From contig NZ_WING01000001.1 of assembly GCF_009793335.1 (NCBI RefSeq), positions 3,596,001-3,660,000 on the forward strand: 64,000 nucleotides of DNA, read 5' to 3'. Position 1 is the first letter of the stretch. Every line of letters begins with the position of its first letter. This DNA comes from Actinomadura sp. J1-007. GTDB lineage: Bacteria; Actinomycetota; Actinomycetes; Streptosporangiales; Streptosporangiaceae. Under the pieces are notes generated by a model. The model was not told the DNA's origin, made no database searches, and was given only the letters and a program-made list of their open reading frames with translations. Below are positions 24,883-34,660 of the stretch, piece by piece. Position numbers and translations under genes: made by a program.

Positions 24883-26450
24883 TGACCGCCCTGGTGGTCA
24901 AGGGCGCCACGGTCGTCGACGGCACCGGCGCGCCCGGCCGCGTCGCCGACGTCGCGATCGACGGCGGCCGGATCGAGGCGATCGGCGCCGGGCTCACCGG
25001 CCGCCGCACGATCGACGCGGCGGGGCTCGTCCTCGCGCCCGGGTTCATCGACATGCACGCCCACTCCGACCTCGCGCTGCTCGCCGAGCCCGAGCACCTC
25101 GCCAAGGTGAGCCAGGGCGTGACCTGCGAGGTGATCGGGCAGGACGGCCTGTCGTACGCCCCGGTGGACGACCGCACGCTGGCCGAGATCCGGCAGGCGA
25201 TCGCGGGCTGGAACGGCGACCCGCCCGGCTTCGACTGGTCGTGGCGGAGCGTCGGCGAGTACCTCGACCGGCTGGACGAGGGCATCGCCGTCAACGCCTG
25301 CTACCTCGTCCCGCAGGGCGCGGTCCGGATGCTCGCGATGGGCTGGGACGACCGCCCGCCCACAACCGCCGAGCTCGACCGGCAGCGCGAGCTGGTCGCG
25401 GACGGGATGCGCGAGGGCGCGTTCGGCATGTCGAGCGGCCTGACGTACGTGCCCGGCATGTACGCCGGCGACGACGAGCTGGCCGCGCTGTGCGAGGTGG
25501 TGTGCGCGGAGGGCGGCTTCTACGCGCCCCACCACCGCTCGTACGGGGCGGGCGCGCTGGAGGCGTACGCCGAGATGATCGCGCTCGCGCGCCGTACCGG
25601 CTGCCCGCTGCACCTCGCGCACGCCACGATGAACTTCGGCGTCAACAAGGGCCGCGCCCCCGACCTGGTCCGCCTGCTGGACGAGGCGATCGCGGACGGC
25701 TGCGACATCAGCCTCGACACCTACCCGTACCTGCCGGGCTCCACCACGCTCGCCGCGCTGCTGCCGAGCTGGGCGAGCGAGGGCGGCCCCGCCGCGATCC
25801 TCGCCCGCCTCGCCGACCCGGCCGAACGGGCGCGGATCCGGCACGCGATGGAGGTCGAGGGCTCCGACGGCAGCCACGGCGTGCCCGCCGAGTGGGACAC
25901 GATCGAGGTGTCGGGCTCGCCCGACCCGGCCGCGGTCGGCCGGACGATCGCCGAGCTCGCCGCCGCGTCCGGCCGCCCCGCGTTCGAGGTCTTCACCGAA
26001 CGGCTCGTCGCCGACGACCTGTCCACCACGATCCTCCAGCACGTCGGCCACGAGGAGAACGTCCAGACGATGATGCGGCACCCGGCGCACACCGGCGGGA
26101 GCGACGGGCTGCTCGCCGCCGCCAAGCCGCACCCGCGCGCGTGGGGGACGTTCCCGCGCTACCTCGCCCGCTACGTCCGCGAGCTGGGCGTGCTCTCGCT
26201 CGAAGAGTGCGTCGCGCACCTGACCGGACGCGCCGCCCGGCGCCTCCGCCTCGCCGACCGCGGCCTGGTCCGCACCGGCTTCCACGCCGACCTGGTGCTG
26301 TTCGACCCGGTCACCGTGCGGGACGCCGCCACGTTCGACGACCCGAAGCAGCAGGCGGAGGGCATCCCCTACGTCCTCGTCGGCGGCACGGCCGTCATCG
26401 AGGACGGCCGCCGCACCAGCGCGCTCCCGGGCCGTTCGCTCCGCCGCTGA
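24882..26450 (+). CDS. N-acyl-D-amino-acid deacylase family amidohydrolase (522 aa)
   Basis: Amidohydrolase superfamily enzyme with the metal motif FIDMHAHSDL (HxH), GVTCEVIGQDGLSYAPV, LHLAHATMNFG and the composite N/C-terminal beta-sandwich (GATVVDGTGAPGRVADVAID, HADLVLFDPVTVRDAATFDD). D-aminoacylases hydrolyse the acyl group of N-acyl-D-amino acids. It overlaps the deaminase gene by one base, so the product of this enzyme is probably the deaminase substrate. N-acetyl-D-glucosaminate is a reasonable candidate, though any N-acyl-D-amino acid remains possible. Confidence 0.88.
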   Translation: MTALVVKGATVVDGTGAPGRVADVAIDGGRIEAIGAGLTGRRTIDAAGLVLAPGFIDMHAHSDLALLAEPEHLAKVSQGVTCEVIGQDGLSYAPVDDRTLAEIRQAIAGWNGDPPGFDWSWRSVGEYLDRLDEGIAVNACYLVPQGAVRMLAMGWDDRPPTTAELDRQRELVADGMREGAFGMSSGLTYVPGMYAGDDELAALCEVVCAEGGFYAPHHRSYGAGALEAYAEMIALARRTGCPLHLAHATMNFGVNKGRAPDLVRLLDEAIADGCDISLDTYPYLPGSTTLAALLPSWASEGGPAAILARLADPAERARIRHAMEVEGSDGSHGVPAEWDTIEVSGSPDPAAVGRTIAELAAASGRPAFEVFTERLVADDLSTTILQHVGHEENVQTMMRHPAHTGGSDGLLAAAKPHPRAWGTFPRYLARYVRELGVLSLEECVAHLTGRAARRLRLADRGLVRTGFHADLVLFDPVTVRDAATFDDPKQQAEGIPYVLVGGTAVIEDGRRTSALPGRSLRR

Positions 26451-26530
26451 CCCGCCCCCGCCGTGTACCCGCTCCCCGCCGTCCGCCCGCTCCCCGACCC
26501 CGACCCCCACCCGGCCCCCGGAGACTCCTC

Positions 26531-27997
26531 ATGATCCATTGGTTGCAACACGAGACCGGCGGGCTGCTGCTGCTGTCCGCCGCGTCCATCGCCATCCTGC
26601 TGTTCCTCATCATCAAGGTGCGGCTGGAGCCGTTCGTCTCGCTGCTGGTCTCCTCGCTGCTGCTGGCGCTCGCCGCCGGGCTCAGCGTCAACCAGATCGT
26701 CGGCACCGCGCTCAGCTCCAAGACGTCCCTGCTGGAGACCGGCTTCGGCGGGATCCTCGGGCACATCGCCCCGATCGTCGGGCTCGGCACCATCCTCGGC
26801 GCGATCCTCGAAGCGTCCGGCGGCGCCGACGTGCTGACCCGCCGGCTGCTGGGCATCTTCGGCGAACGCGGCGCCGCGTTCGCGATGGGCCTCGCCGGAC
26901 TGATCTTCGGCATCCCGGTCTTCTTCGACATCGGCATCTTCGTGCTCGCGCCGCTGGTCTACATCACCGCCCGGCGCGGCGGCCGCTCCCTCGTGCTGTA
27001 CGCGCTGCCGCTGCTCGCGGGCCTGTCGATGACGCACGCGTTCCTGCCGCCGCACCCCGGCCCCGTCGCCGCCGCCGGACTGCTCGGCGTCTCCCTCGGC
27101 TGGCTCATCGTCATGGGCCTGACCTGCGGCATCCCGGCGTTCCTCGCGGCGGGCGTCGCGTGGGGCGCGTGGATCGGGCGCCGCGTCATGGTGGAGGTCC
27201 CCGAGGACTACGTGATCGCCGAGCGCGAGCGCGAGCGCGGCGACGCCGCCCCCGGCACGGCGGACGGCAAGACGGACGGCGCGGCGGGCGGCACGGCGGG
27301 CGGCGCGAACGCCCTGGCCACGCGGACCGAGCCCGCCCTCTCCCTCGTCCTGCTGATCATCGCGGTGCCGCTGGTGCTGATCCTGCTCGCCACGTTCGGC
27401 ACGGTCTGGTGGGAGGACAGCTCCGCGCTGCCGACCCTGACGTTCCTCGGCAACCCCGCCGTCGCGCTCACCATCGCCGTGCTGCTGGCGATCTGGCTCC
27501 TCGGCATCCGCCGCGGCATCCCCCTCACCGAGATCTCCGAGCTGGCGAGCAGGTCGCTGCGGCCGATCGGCATGATCATGCTGGTCATCGGCGCGGGCTC
27601 GTTCTTCGGCGCGGTCATCTCCGCCACCGGCGTCGGCAAGGCCCTCGCCGGGACGCTGTCGGACGCGGGCCTGCCCACCATCGTGCTGGCGTACCTGATC
27701 AGCTGCGGGCTGCGGCTCGCGCAGGGCTCGGCGACCGTCGCGATCGTCACCACCGGCGGGATCGTCGCGCCGCTGGTGACCGGCGAGCACCACTCCCAGG
27801 CGCACCTGGCGCTGATCGCGATCGCCATCTCGGCCGGGTCGATCATCGCCTCGCACGTCAACGACGGCGGCTTCTGGATCGTGTCGCGCTACTTCAACAT
27901 GTCGGTCCGCGACACGCTGAAGACGTGGACGGTGCTGGAGACCATCCTGTCGGTCGTCGGCTTCGCGGTGGCCGCGCTGCTCAGCACGTTCATCTAG
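26531..27997 (+). CDS. GntP-family gluconate/sugar-acid permease (488 aa)
   Basis: About 12-14 membrane helices with GntP signatures (GLIFGIPVFFDIGIFVLAPL, FLPPHPGPVAAAGLLGVSLG, CGLRLAQGSATVAIVTTGGI, SHVNDGGFWIVSRYFNMSV). The family imports gluconate-type acids with protons. A charged, Gly/Ala-rich cytoplasmic insert (residues 230-265) follows helix 7. It lies 80 bp after the amidohydrolase, so it is probably the third gene of the operon and imports the acid the operon consumes. Confidence 0.92.
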   Translation: MIHWLQHETGGLLLLSAASIAILLFLIIKVRLEPFVSLLVSSLLLALAAGLSVNQIVGTALSSKTSLLETGFGGILGHIAPIVGLGTILGAILEASGGADVLTRRLLGIFGERGAAFAMGLAGLIFGIPVFFDIGIFVLAPLVYITARRGGRSLVLYALPLLAGLSMTHAFLPPHPGPVAAAGLLGVSLGWLIVMGLTCGIPAFLAAGVAWGAWIGRRVMVEVPEDYVIAERERERGDAAPGTADGKTDGAAGGTAGGANALATRTEPALSLVLLIIAVPLVLILLATFGTVWWEDSSALPTLTFLGNPAVALTIAVLLAIWLLGIRRGIPLTEISELASRSLRPIGMIMLVIGAGSFFGAVISATGVGKALAGTLSDAGLPTIVLAYLISCGLRLAQGSATVAIVTTGGIVAPLVTGEHHSQAHLALIAIAISAGSIIASHVNDGGFWIVSRYFNMSVRDTLKTWTVLETILSVVGFAVAALLSTFI

Positions 27998-28031
27998 ACG
28001 GGGCGCGGCGGAACGCGGCGGGCCGGCGGAC

Positions 28032-28056
28032 CGGCGCGGCGCGGACCGCCGCGCCG
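28032..28056 (+). terminator. GC hairpin after the permease operon
   Basis: A 10-bp stem (CGGCGCGGCG with CGCCGCGCCG) closes a 5-nt loop, 34 bases after the permease stop. Confidence 0.5.
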
Positions 28057-28088
28057 CCGCCGGCTGCGGCGGACTATGGCGCACATCA

Positions 28089-28104
28089 CGAACACGGTTG
28101 TTCG
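28089..28104. promoter_or_regulatory. Perfect palindrome upstream of the MFS gene
   Basis: Arms CGAACA and TGTTCG around CGGT. It resembles a LexA box, but the spacing between CGAAC and GTTCG is six rather than four. Confidence 0.35.
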
Positions 28105-28413
28105 CCAAGGTGTACGGTCGTCCATGCGTCTCGGGGGCCGGACGCCCGTCCCGCGCGAAACGGGGCGGACGTTCCGCGATCGCGGCCCGGTGCGGCGGGC
28201 GAAGCGGTGACGGATCCGGGCGGTACGCCACGGGGGCCGAGCCGCTGGACCACCACCGCACGTTCCGCCGACCCCGTCGCCGGGCCGATCACCGCCCCCA
28301 CCCGCCCCGACCCGAACGCCACCCCGCGCCCCGCCCGCACCCCCCGCCCGCGCAGCGCTCGCACGCGCGCGGGGCGGGTGCAACGGGCGGTGCGGCGGCG
28401 GGGTTCTCGGGGC

Positions 28414-29847
28414 ATGGGACGACGGGGCAGAGGGCTGCTGGCGGTGCTGCTCGCCGGGCAGATCATGGTCAACATCGACACCGCGATCGTGAACGTGGCC
28501 GGGCCGGCGATCCGGGAGGGGCTGCGGCCCTCGGGCGGGACGCTGGAGCTGATCGTCTCCGGGTACACCCTCGCGTACGCGACGCTGCTGATCACCGGCG
28601 CGCGGCTCGGCGAGGCGCGGGGGCACCGGCGGATGTTCCTGGTGGGGCTCGCCGGGTTCACGGCCGCGTCGCTCGCCTGCGGCCTCGCGCCCGTCGCCGC
28701 GGCGCTCGTGGCGGCGCGGATCGCGCAGGGCGCGGCGGGGGCGCTGATGGTCCCGCAGGTGCTGTCGGGCATCCAGCTCCACTTCACCGGGCGGGAGCGG
28801 GCCCGCGCGCAGGGGCTGCTGGTCCTCGCGCTCGCCGGAGGCGCGGTCGCGGGGCAGGCGCTCGGCGGCGTGCTGGTCGCCGCCGACCTGTGGGGCCTCG
28901 GCTGGCGGCCGATCTTCCTGATCAACGTCCCGGTGGGGCTCGTCCTGCTCGCCGCCGGGCTCCGGCTGCTGCCCGCCGACCGGGACGGGGCGCCCGGACG
29001 GCTCGACCTGCCCGGCGTCGCGCTGCTGTCGGCGGCCGTGCTGCTCGGCGCCCTGCCGCTGATCTTCGGGCGGGAGGCGCACTGGCCGGTGTGGTGCTGG
29101 CTCTGCCTCGCGGCGAGCGCGCCCGCCCTCGCGGCGTTCGTCCGGCGGCAGCGGCGGCTGGCGGCGCGCGGCGGCGCGCCGCTGCTCAACCTGGAGGTGG
29201 TGGCCATGCCGGTCGTCGCGCGGACGCTCGCCGCGCTCGCCGCCGCGACGGGCACCTACCTGGCGATGCTGTTCGTCCTCGCGCTCTACCTCCAGCAGGG
29301 GCTCGGCCGCGGCGCGCTGTACTCCGGGCTGGTGCCGGTGGCGTGGGTCGCGGCGTTCGGGATCGCCGGGCCGCTGCTGCCGCGCTGCCCGGACCGGCTG
29401 GCCGCCCGCGCCCCGGTCGCCGCGTACGTGATCCTCGCGGGCGCCTACCTCGGTCTGGCTGCGACCCGCGGGCAGGGCTGGACGCTGTTCGCGCTGCTCG
29501 GCGCGGGCGGGTTCGGGCTCGGCCTCGGGTACGCCGCGCAGCTCGGCCGGCTGACGTCCGCCGTGCCCGCCCGGCACGCGCCCGACCTGAGCGGGCTCGT
29601 CAACACCGGCGCGCAGCTCGCGGGCGTGGCGGGCGTCGCGGTGCTCGGCACGCTGTACCTGTCCCTCGCCGGACGCCCCGGGCACGCGTTCGCCGTGGTC
29701 ATGACCGCCGCCGGGGCCACCGCCCTCGCCGCGGCCGGCGCGGCGTACTCGGCGGGACGCGCGAGCGGACGGCAGGGCGGCGGGGGCCGGGATCAGGGGA
29801 GCAGGCCCGCGCGGCGGGCCGTGCTGACCGCCTCCAAGCGGGTGTGA
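28414..29847 (+). CDS. MFS exporter, DHA2-type (477 aa)
   Basis: About 14 helices with motif D1 MVNIDTAIVNVAGPAIREG, motif A-like GARLGEARGHRRMF, motif B ARIAQGAAGALMVPQVLSGI and motif C in LVLALAGGAVAGQALGGVLV. Proton-driven export of small hydrophobic compounds is expected. ATG 28414 is preferred because the sequence before it is low-complexity. The 3' end overlaps the LuxR gene by 55 bp tail to tail. Confidence 0.88.
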   Translation: MGRRGRGLLAVLLAGQIMVNIDTAIVNVAGPAIREGLRPSGGTLELIVSGYTLAYATLLITGARLGEARGHRRMFLVGLAGFTAASLACGLAPVAAALVAARIAQGAAGALMVPQVLSGIQLHFTGRERARAQGLLVLALAGGAVAGQALGGVLVAADLWGLGWRPIFLINVPVGLVLLAAGLRLLPADRDGAPGRLDLPGVALLSAAVLLGALPLIFGREAHWPVWCWLCLAASAPALAAFVRRQRRLAARGGAPLLNLEVVAMPVVARTLAALAAATGTYLAMLFVLALYLQQGLGRGALYSGLVPVAWVAAFGIAGPLLPRCPDRLAARAPVAAYVILAGAYLGLAATRGQGWTLFALLGAGGFGLGLGYAAQLGRLTSAVPARHAPDLSGLVNTGAQLAGVAGVAVLGTLYLSLAGRPGHAFAVVMTAAGATALAAAGAAYSAGRASGRQGGGGRDQGSRPARRAVLTASKRV

Positions 29848-30683
29848 CTGTCGAGCTTGCGCATCGCCGAACGCAGGTAGCTCTTCACCGTCTCCGGGAG
29901 CAGGCCGAGCCGCTGGGCGGCCTCGGCGTTGGTGCAGCCGATCGCGACGTACGACAGGACGTCCAGCTCGCGCGGCGACAGCACCGGCCCCGCCGGGGGC
30001 GCGGGGTCGCCGGACGCGGCGGGCGGCGCGAGCCGTCCGGCGGCGGCGAGCCGCAGCGACGCCTCCCGCAGCCGGTCGCGGGTCGCCGGGTCGCGGACGC
30101 GTTCGGCGAGGTCGCGCAGCTCGGCGTGGACGGCGCGGACCTCCTCCCAGCGCGCCGCCGCGGTCGCGGACGCCTCGGTCCCGGGGCCGGGCGGCGCGGC
30201 GTGGCCGCCGTACCGGACCATCGCCTCGTCGGCCCGGTCCCGGACGGCGAGGTCCTGCTCCAGGTCGCGGGCCGCCTGCACGGCCGCGGTGACCACCCGG
30301 TCGGCGAGCGACAGCGGCTCGCGCAGCGCCCCGTACAGCACGCCCCTGACCTGCCGCCGCACCACGATCGGGACGGCGACGATCGACAGCAGCCCCTCGC
30401 GGCCGACCGGCCGGTCGTAGTCGTGGCTGATCGTCGCGGCGCGCGGGTAGTCGCTCACCCAGCCGGGCCGGCCGGTCGCCATCGCCTTGCCGCCGAGCCC
30501 GTTGCCCTGCCGGACGACCAGCCCGCTCAACGAGTCGGTGGTGTTGCCGACCAGCTCGGTGATCCGCAGCCGGTCGCGGCCGTTCAGCGCGCCGCCGAAC
30601 ACCATGGGCAGGCCCGTCGCGCGGTGCAGTGAGAGCACCGCCGAGCGGACGGCGCCGGCGTCGTCACCCATGCCGGAAAGCAT
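29793..30683 (-). CDS. GAF-domain LuxR-family regulator (296 aa)
   Basis: An N-terminal GAF-like domain (LRITELVGNTTDSLSGLVVR, GLLSIVAVPIVVRRQVRGVL) is followed by a Pro/Gly linker and a LuxR helix-turn-helix (LSPRELDVLSYVAIGCTNAE, AAQRLGLLPETVKSYLRSAM). No receiver Asp is present, so it senses a ligand rather than phosphorylation. GAF-LuxR proteins next to acyl-CoA synthetases are a recurrent actinobacterial arrangement. GGAGG precedes ATG 30683 by 11 bases. It lies 64 bp behind the two synthetase genes on the same strand. Confidence 0.88.
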   Translation of the reverse strand: MLSGMGDDAGAVRSAVLSLHRATGLPMVFGGALNGRDRLRITELVGNTTDSLSGLVVRQGNGLGGKAMATGRPGWVSDYPRAATISHDYDRPVGREGLLSIVAVPIVVRRQVRGVLYGALREPLSLADRVVTAAVQAARDLEQDLAVRDRADEAMVRYGGHAAPPGPGTEASATAAARWEEVRAVHAELRDLAERVRDPATRDRLREASLRLAAAGRLAPPAASGDPAPPAGPVLSPRELDVLSYVAIGCTNAEAAQRLGLLPETVKSYLRSAMRKLDSHTRLEAVSTARRAGLLP

Positions 30684-30699
30684 GCCCGGTAGAACCTCC

Positions 30700-30713
30700 G
30701 GGGGAAAGCCCCC
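30700..30713. promoter_or_regulatory. GGGGG-AAAG-CCCCC hairpin between the synthetase and luxR
   Basis: Perfect 5-bp GC arms in the 64-bp gap before luxR. It could weaken read-through or be part of a regulator site. Confidence 0.3.
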
Positions 30714-30747
30714 TCGCCACGTCCGGCCCGTCCACGGCGCACCGGGC

Positions 30748-32415
30748 TCAGCGGCGGGCGCCGGGTTCGGGCAGGCCGAGGATGTCGAGCGCCTCGGCCC
30801 GCATCTGGACCTTGCGGACCTTGCCGGTGACGGTCATCGGGAACTCGTCCACCACGTGCACGTAGCGCGGGATCTTGAAGCGGGCGAGCCGGTCCGCGCA
30901 GAACGCGCGCAGCGCCTCGGCGGTGAGCGGCTCGGCGCCGGGCCGCAGCCGCACCCACGCCATCAGCTCCTCGCCGTACCTCTCGTCCGGGACGCCGATC
31001 ACCTGCGCGTCCACGATGTCGGGGTGGGTGTAGAGGAACTCCTCGACCTCGCGCGGGTAGACGTTCTCGCCGCCGCGGATGACCATGTCCTTGATCCGGC
31101 CGGTGATGTTGACGTAGCCGTCGCCGTCCATCACCGCGAGGTCGCCGGTGTGCATCCACCGCGCGGCGTCGATCACCTCGGCGGTACGGTCCGGCTCGTC
31201 CCAGTAGCCGAGCATCACCGAGTAGCCGCGGGTGCACAGCTCGCCCGGCGTGCCGCGCGGGACCGTGGCGCCGGTGTCCGGATCGACGACCTTGACCTCC
31301 AGGTGCGGGTGGACGGTCCCGACCGTGGACACGCGGCGGTCGAGCGAGTCGCCCGCGCGGGTCTGCGTGGACACCGGCGAGGTCTCGGTCATGCCGTAGC
31401 AGATCGCGACCTCGGCCATGCCGAGCCGTTCGATGACCTGCTTCATCACCTCCACCGGGCACGGCGAGCCCGCCATGATCCCGGTGCGCAGGCTGGACAG
31501 GTCCAGGCCCTCCAGGGACGGCTCGTTCAGCACGGCGATGAACATCGTCGGGACGCCGTACAGGGACGTGCAGCGCTCCGCCGCGACCGCCTCCAGCGTC
31601 GCCGCCGCGTCGAACGCGGGCGCCGGGATGACCACGCACGCGCCGTGGCTGGTGGACGCGAGGTTGCCCATCACCATGCCGAAGCAGTGGTAGAACGGCA
31701 CCGGCACGCAGATCCGGTCCTCCTCGTCGTAGCCGCACAGCTCGCCGACGAAGTAGCCGTTGTTGAGGATGTTGTGGTGCGACAGCGTCGCGCCCTTCGG
31801 GAACCCGGTCGTCCCGCTCGTGTACTGGATGTTGATCGGGTCGTCGGGGCCGAGGCCCGCGCCGATCTCCGCGAGCCGCGCCCGGTCGCCCGCGCGGCCC
31901 GCCTCCAGCAGCGCGTCCCACTCGGGACGGCCGATCAGCAGGACGTCGCGCAGGTCGGGGCACGCGGGCCGCACGTCCGCGATCATCTCGCCGTAGTCGG
32001 AGGTCTTGAACGACGGCGCGGCGACGAGCGTGCGGACCCCGGCCTGGTTGAGGACGAACTCCAGCTCGTGCACCCGGTAGGCGGGGTTGATGTTGACCAG
32101 GATCGCGCCGATCCTGGCCGTGGCGTACTGGACGAGGAACCACTCGGCGCAGTTCGGCGCCCAGATCCCGACCCGGTCGCCCGTGCCGACGCCGAGGCCG
32201 AGCAGCCCGAGCGCGACCGCGTCCACGTCGGCGACCAGCCGCTCGTACGTCCAGCGGCGGCCGGTCGCCCGTTCCACCAGGGCGTCGCGGTCGCCGAACG
32301 CGGCGGCGGCGCGGTCCAGGTTCGCGCCGATCGTGTCGCCGAGCAGCGGCGCCGCCGACGTGCCCGACGCGTACGACGGCAGCGCGCCCGCAGGGGTCGG
32401 CGCGGAGGACGTCAT
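30748..32415 (-). CDS. Fatty-acyl-CoA synthetase, AMP-binding (555 aa)
   Basis: ANL-superfamily ligase activating a carboxylic acid to acyl-AMP and then acyl-CoA. The P-loop [19 protein letters not shown]5 motif [12 protein letters not shown]7 [20 protein letters not shown] and the final [13 protein letters not shown] catalytic Lys are all present. It resembles long/medium-chain FadD enzymes. ATGA overlap with the preceding synthetase gene shows translational coupling. With the GAF-LuxR gene after it, the operon looks like a regulated fatty or xenobiotic acid activation unit. Confidence 0.93.
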   Translation of the reverse strand: MTSSAPTPAGALPSYASGTSAAPLLGDTIGANLDRAAAAFGDRDALVERATGRRWTYERLVADVDAVALGLLGLGVGTGDRVGIWAPNCAEWFLVQYATARIGAILVNINPAYRVHELEFVLNQAGVRTLVAAPSFKTSDYGEMIADVRPACPDLRDVLLIGRPEWDALLEAGRAGDRARLAEIGAGLGPDDPINIQYTSGTTGFPKGATLSHHNILNNGYFVGELCGYDEEDRICVPVPFYHCFGMVMGNLASTSHGACVVIPAPAFDAAATLEAVAAERCTSLYGVPTMFIAVLNEPSLEGLDLSSLRTGIMAGSPCPVEVMKQVIERLGMAEVAICYGMTETSPVSTQTRAGDSLDRRVSTVGTVHPHLEVKVVDPDTGATVPRGTPGELCTRGYSVMLGYWDEPDRTAEVIDAARWMHTGDLAVMDGDGYVNITGRIKDMVIRGGENVYPREVEEFLYTHPDIVDAQVIGVPDERYGEELMAWVRLRPGAEPLTAEALRAFCADRLARFKIPRYVHVVDEFPMTVTGKVRKVQMRAEALDILGLPEPGARR

Positions 32416-34094
32416 CGCAGGTCCTCCTCGCGGAACTCGCCCTCGGGACGGGAGTCGGGGGACGGGTGCTTGCGCGCCTCGTCCGTGCGCAGCTCGACCC
32501 GCCGGATCTTCCCGGAGATCGTCTTCGGCAGCTCGGCGAACTCCAGCAGCCGCACCCGTTTGTACGGGGACAGCTGCGCCCGGCTGTGCGCGAAGATCGC
32601 CGCGGCGGTCTCCGCGTCCGGCTCCCACCCGGCGGCGAGCGTGACGTACGCCTTCGGCACCGCGAGCCGCACCGGGTCCGGCGACGGGACGACGGCGGCC
32701 TCGGCGACCGCGTCGTGCTCGATCAGCACGCTCTCCAGCTCGAACGGCGAGATCTTGTAGTCGGACGCCTTGAACACGTCGTCGGCCCGCCCGACGTAGG
32801 TGATGTAGCCGTCCTCGTCGCGGGACCCGATGTCGCCGGTGTGGTAGTAGCCGCCCGCCATCGCCTCGGCGGTGCGCTCCTCGTCGCCGTGGTAGCCCGC
32901 CATCAGCCCGAGCGGCCGCTCGGACAGGTCGAGGCAGATCTCGCCCTCGTCGCCGGGCTCGCCGGTCAGCGGGTCGATCAGCGCGACCGCGTACCCGGGC
33001 ACGGGCCGTCCCATCGACCCGGCCTTGACCGGCTGTCCGGGCGTGTTGGCGATCTGCACGGTCGTCTCGGTCTGCCCGAACCCGTCGCGGATCGTCCGGT
33101 CCCACGCCCGCCGGACCCGTTCGATCACCTCGGGGTTGAGCGGCTCGCCCGCCGCGACCACCTCCCGGGGCGGCGTGGCGAGGCGGCTCAGGTCGGCCTG
33201 GATCAGCATCCGCCACACGGTCGGCGGCGCGCAGAAGCTCGTCACGCCGCACCGTTCGAGCGTGTCGAGCAGCCGCTCCGCGTCGAACCGCGCGTAGTTG
33301 AAGATGAACACGCACGCCTCGGCGTTCCACGGCGCGAACACGTTGCTCCACGCGTGCTTCGCCCAGCCGGGCGAGGAGATGTTGAGATGGACGTCGCCGG
33401 GCCGCAGCCCGATCCAGTACATCGTCGACAGGTGCCCGACGGGGTACGAGGCGTGCGTGTGCTCGACCAGCTTCGGCCGCGCGGTCGTGCCCGAGGTGAA
33501 GTAGAGCAGCAGCGTGTCGTCGGCCCGCGTCGCGCCGTACGGCTCGAACCGCTCGTCCGCCCCGTACGCTTCGTCGTACCGCAGCCAGCCGTCCACCGGC
33601 TCGCCCACGGCGATCCGCGTGTAGTCGCCCTCCAGCCCGGCGAACTTGCCAGCGTCGGCCGAGCCCGCCACGACATGGCGGGCCCGTCCCCTCGACAGCC
33701 GGTCGCGCAGGTCCGCCGGGCCGAGCAGGGGCGTGCACGGGATCATCACCGCGCCGAGCTTGGTCGCGGCGAGCACCGTCTCCCACAGCTCGACCTGGTT
33801 GCCGAGCATGAGGATGATCCGGTCGCCGCGCTTCACCCCGGCCGCGCGCAGCCGGTTGGCGACCTGGTTCGACCGCCGCGACATCTCGGCGAACGAGTAC
33901 CGCGCCTCGGACCCGTCCTCCTCGACGATCCACAGCGCCGGCGCGTCGTTGCCCTCGGCGATCGCGTCGAACCAGTCCAGAGCCCAGTTGAACCCGGTGA
34001 GGACGGGCCAGCGGAACTTCTCCGCCGCCGCCGCGTGGTCCTCCCGGTGAGCCAGCAGGAAGTCGCGGGCCGCCCTGAACTCGACCGCCGGCAT
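32412..34094 (-). CDS. Medium-chain acyl-CoA synthetase-like AMP-dependent ligase (560 aa)
   Basis: ANL ligase of the acetyl-CoA synthetase/ACSM branch: P-loop [53 protein letters not shown] and C-terminal [14 protein letters not shown] with the catalytic Lys. The N-terminal [20 protein letters not shown] matches that branch. ATG 34094 was chosen as start because AGGAGGAACC stands before it. First gene of a two-synthetase operon; two ligases of different branches suggest a range of acids, not redundancy. Confidence 0.93.
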   Translation of the reverse strand: MPAVEFRAARDFLLAHREDHAAAAEKFRWPVLTGFNWALDWFDAIAEGNDAPALWIVEEDGSEARYSFAEMSRRSNQVANRLRAAGVKRGDRIILMLGNQVELWETVLAATKLGAVMIPCTPLLGPADLRDRLSRGRARHVVAGSADAGKFAGLEGDYTRIAVGEPVDGWLRYDEAYGADERFEPYGATRADDTLLLYFTSGTTARPKLVEHTHASYPVGHLSTMYWIGLRPGDVHLNISSPGWAKHAWSNVFAPWNAEACVFIFNYARFDAERLLDTLERCGVTSFCAPPTVWRMLIQADLSRLATPPREVVAAGEPLNPEVIERVRRAWDRTIRDGFGQTETTVQIANTPGQPVKAGSMGRPVPGYAVALIDPLTGEPGDEGEICLDLSERPLGLMAGYHGDEERTAEAMAGGYYHTGDIGSRDEDGYITYVGRADDVFKASDYKISPFELESVLIEHDAVAEAAVVPSPDPVRLAVPKAYVTLAAGWEPDAETAAAIFAHSRAQLSPYKRVRLLEFAELPKTISGKIRRVELRTDEARKHPSPDSRPEGEFREEDLR

Positions 34095-34161
34095 GGTTCC
34101 TCCTCGTAGCCGCACTGCCACCCGGTTACGAGGATCGTTCGACACGACCGTGACCCACACC

Positions 34162-34177
34162 ACCCCCGAACGGGGGT
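34162..34177. promoter_or_regulatory. Perfect palindrome upstream of the synthetase operon
   Basis: ACCCCCG and CGGGGGT arms around AA, 68 bp before the first synthetase. This is the likely site for the GAF-LuxR regulator encoded at the operon's end. The same 14-bp core occurs in the hairpin at 1403-1420. Confidence 0.45.
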
Positions 34178-34305
34178 AACGCCAAGCCGCGACACGCCGC
34201 GGTCTCCAAGCACCGCGCGAGCGTCTCGCGCTGGTCAGCCTGCCCGCCCGACGGGCGTCCGCAAACGCGCGGCCGGGGCCGGACGCGGACGGTCTTCTCC
34301 GTTCG

Positions 34306-34593
34306 TCAGGAGTAGATCACGACTCCGGACGCCTGATCGCGGCGGCCTTGGGCGACCGTGCCGAGGTAGATGTAGACGGCCCGTCCCGACGGGGAGGGGC
34401 GGACGCGGCTCACCGCGCCCGCCGTCCCCGGCGGTGCGTTGCCGAGCGCTCGGCGCAGATGGCCGATCGCGGCGCTCTCATCGCCGGTCACGCCGCATTC
34501 GCCGCCGTTCGCGGTGCCGTACGGCTCCACGTCCCATACGTAGAGCCAGGGCTGCCCGGCCGTTGACCGGCCCAGGTGGGAATGTTCACTCAT
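34306..34593 (-). CDS. Small protein of unknown function (95 aa)
   Basis: Ordered-looking sequence with WLYVWDVEPYGTANGGECGV, GDESAAIGHLRRALGNAPP and a C-terminal AVYIYLGTVAQGRRDQASGV. No signal peptide or membrane helix. Codon use matches its neighbours. It starts about 70 bp from, and divergent to, the SLOG protein, so the two probably share a promoter region. No family was recognised. Confidence 0.65.
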   Translation of the reverse strand: MSEHSHLGRSTAGQPWLYVWDVEPYGTANGGECGVTGDESAAIGHLRRALGNAPPGTAGAVSRVRPSPSGRAVYIYLGTVAQGRRDQASGVVIYS

Positions 34594-34660
34594 GCGTCCG
34601 AGTACAACGGGGCGGACGTCGCGTGAGGAGATGACATCCGATGACACGGAACGGGACCCG

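Larger units (their letters stand above)
27998..28413. other. Intergenic stretch between the permease and MFS genes
   Basis: About 416 bp. It holds the terminator-like hairpin at 28032-28056 and the palindrome at 28089-28104; the rest shows no convincing gene. The MFS reading frame stays open from GTG 28207, but that segment is Pro/Arg/Thr-rich and not protein-like. Confidence 0.4.

Noticed and set aside
28089..28104. LexA (SOS) box
   Set aside because: CGAAC and GTTCG are present but six bases apart instead of the four required; kept only as a generic palindrome.
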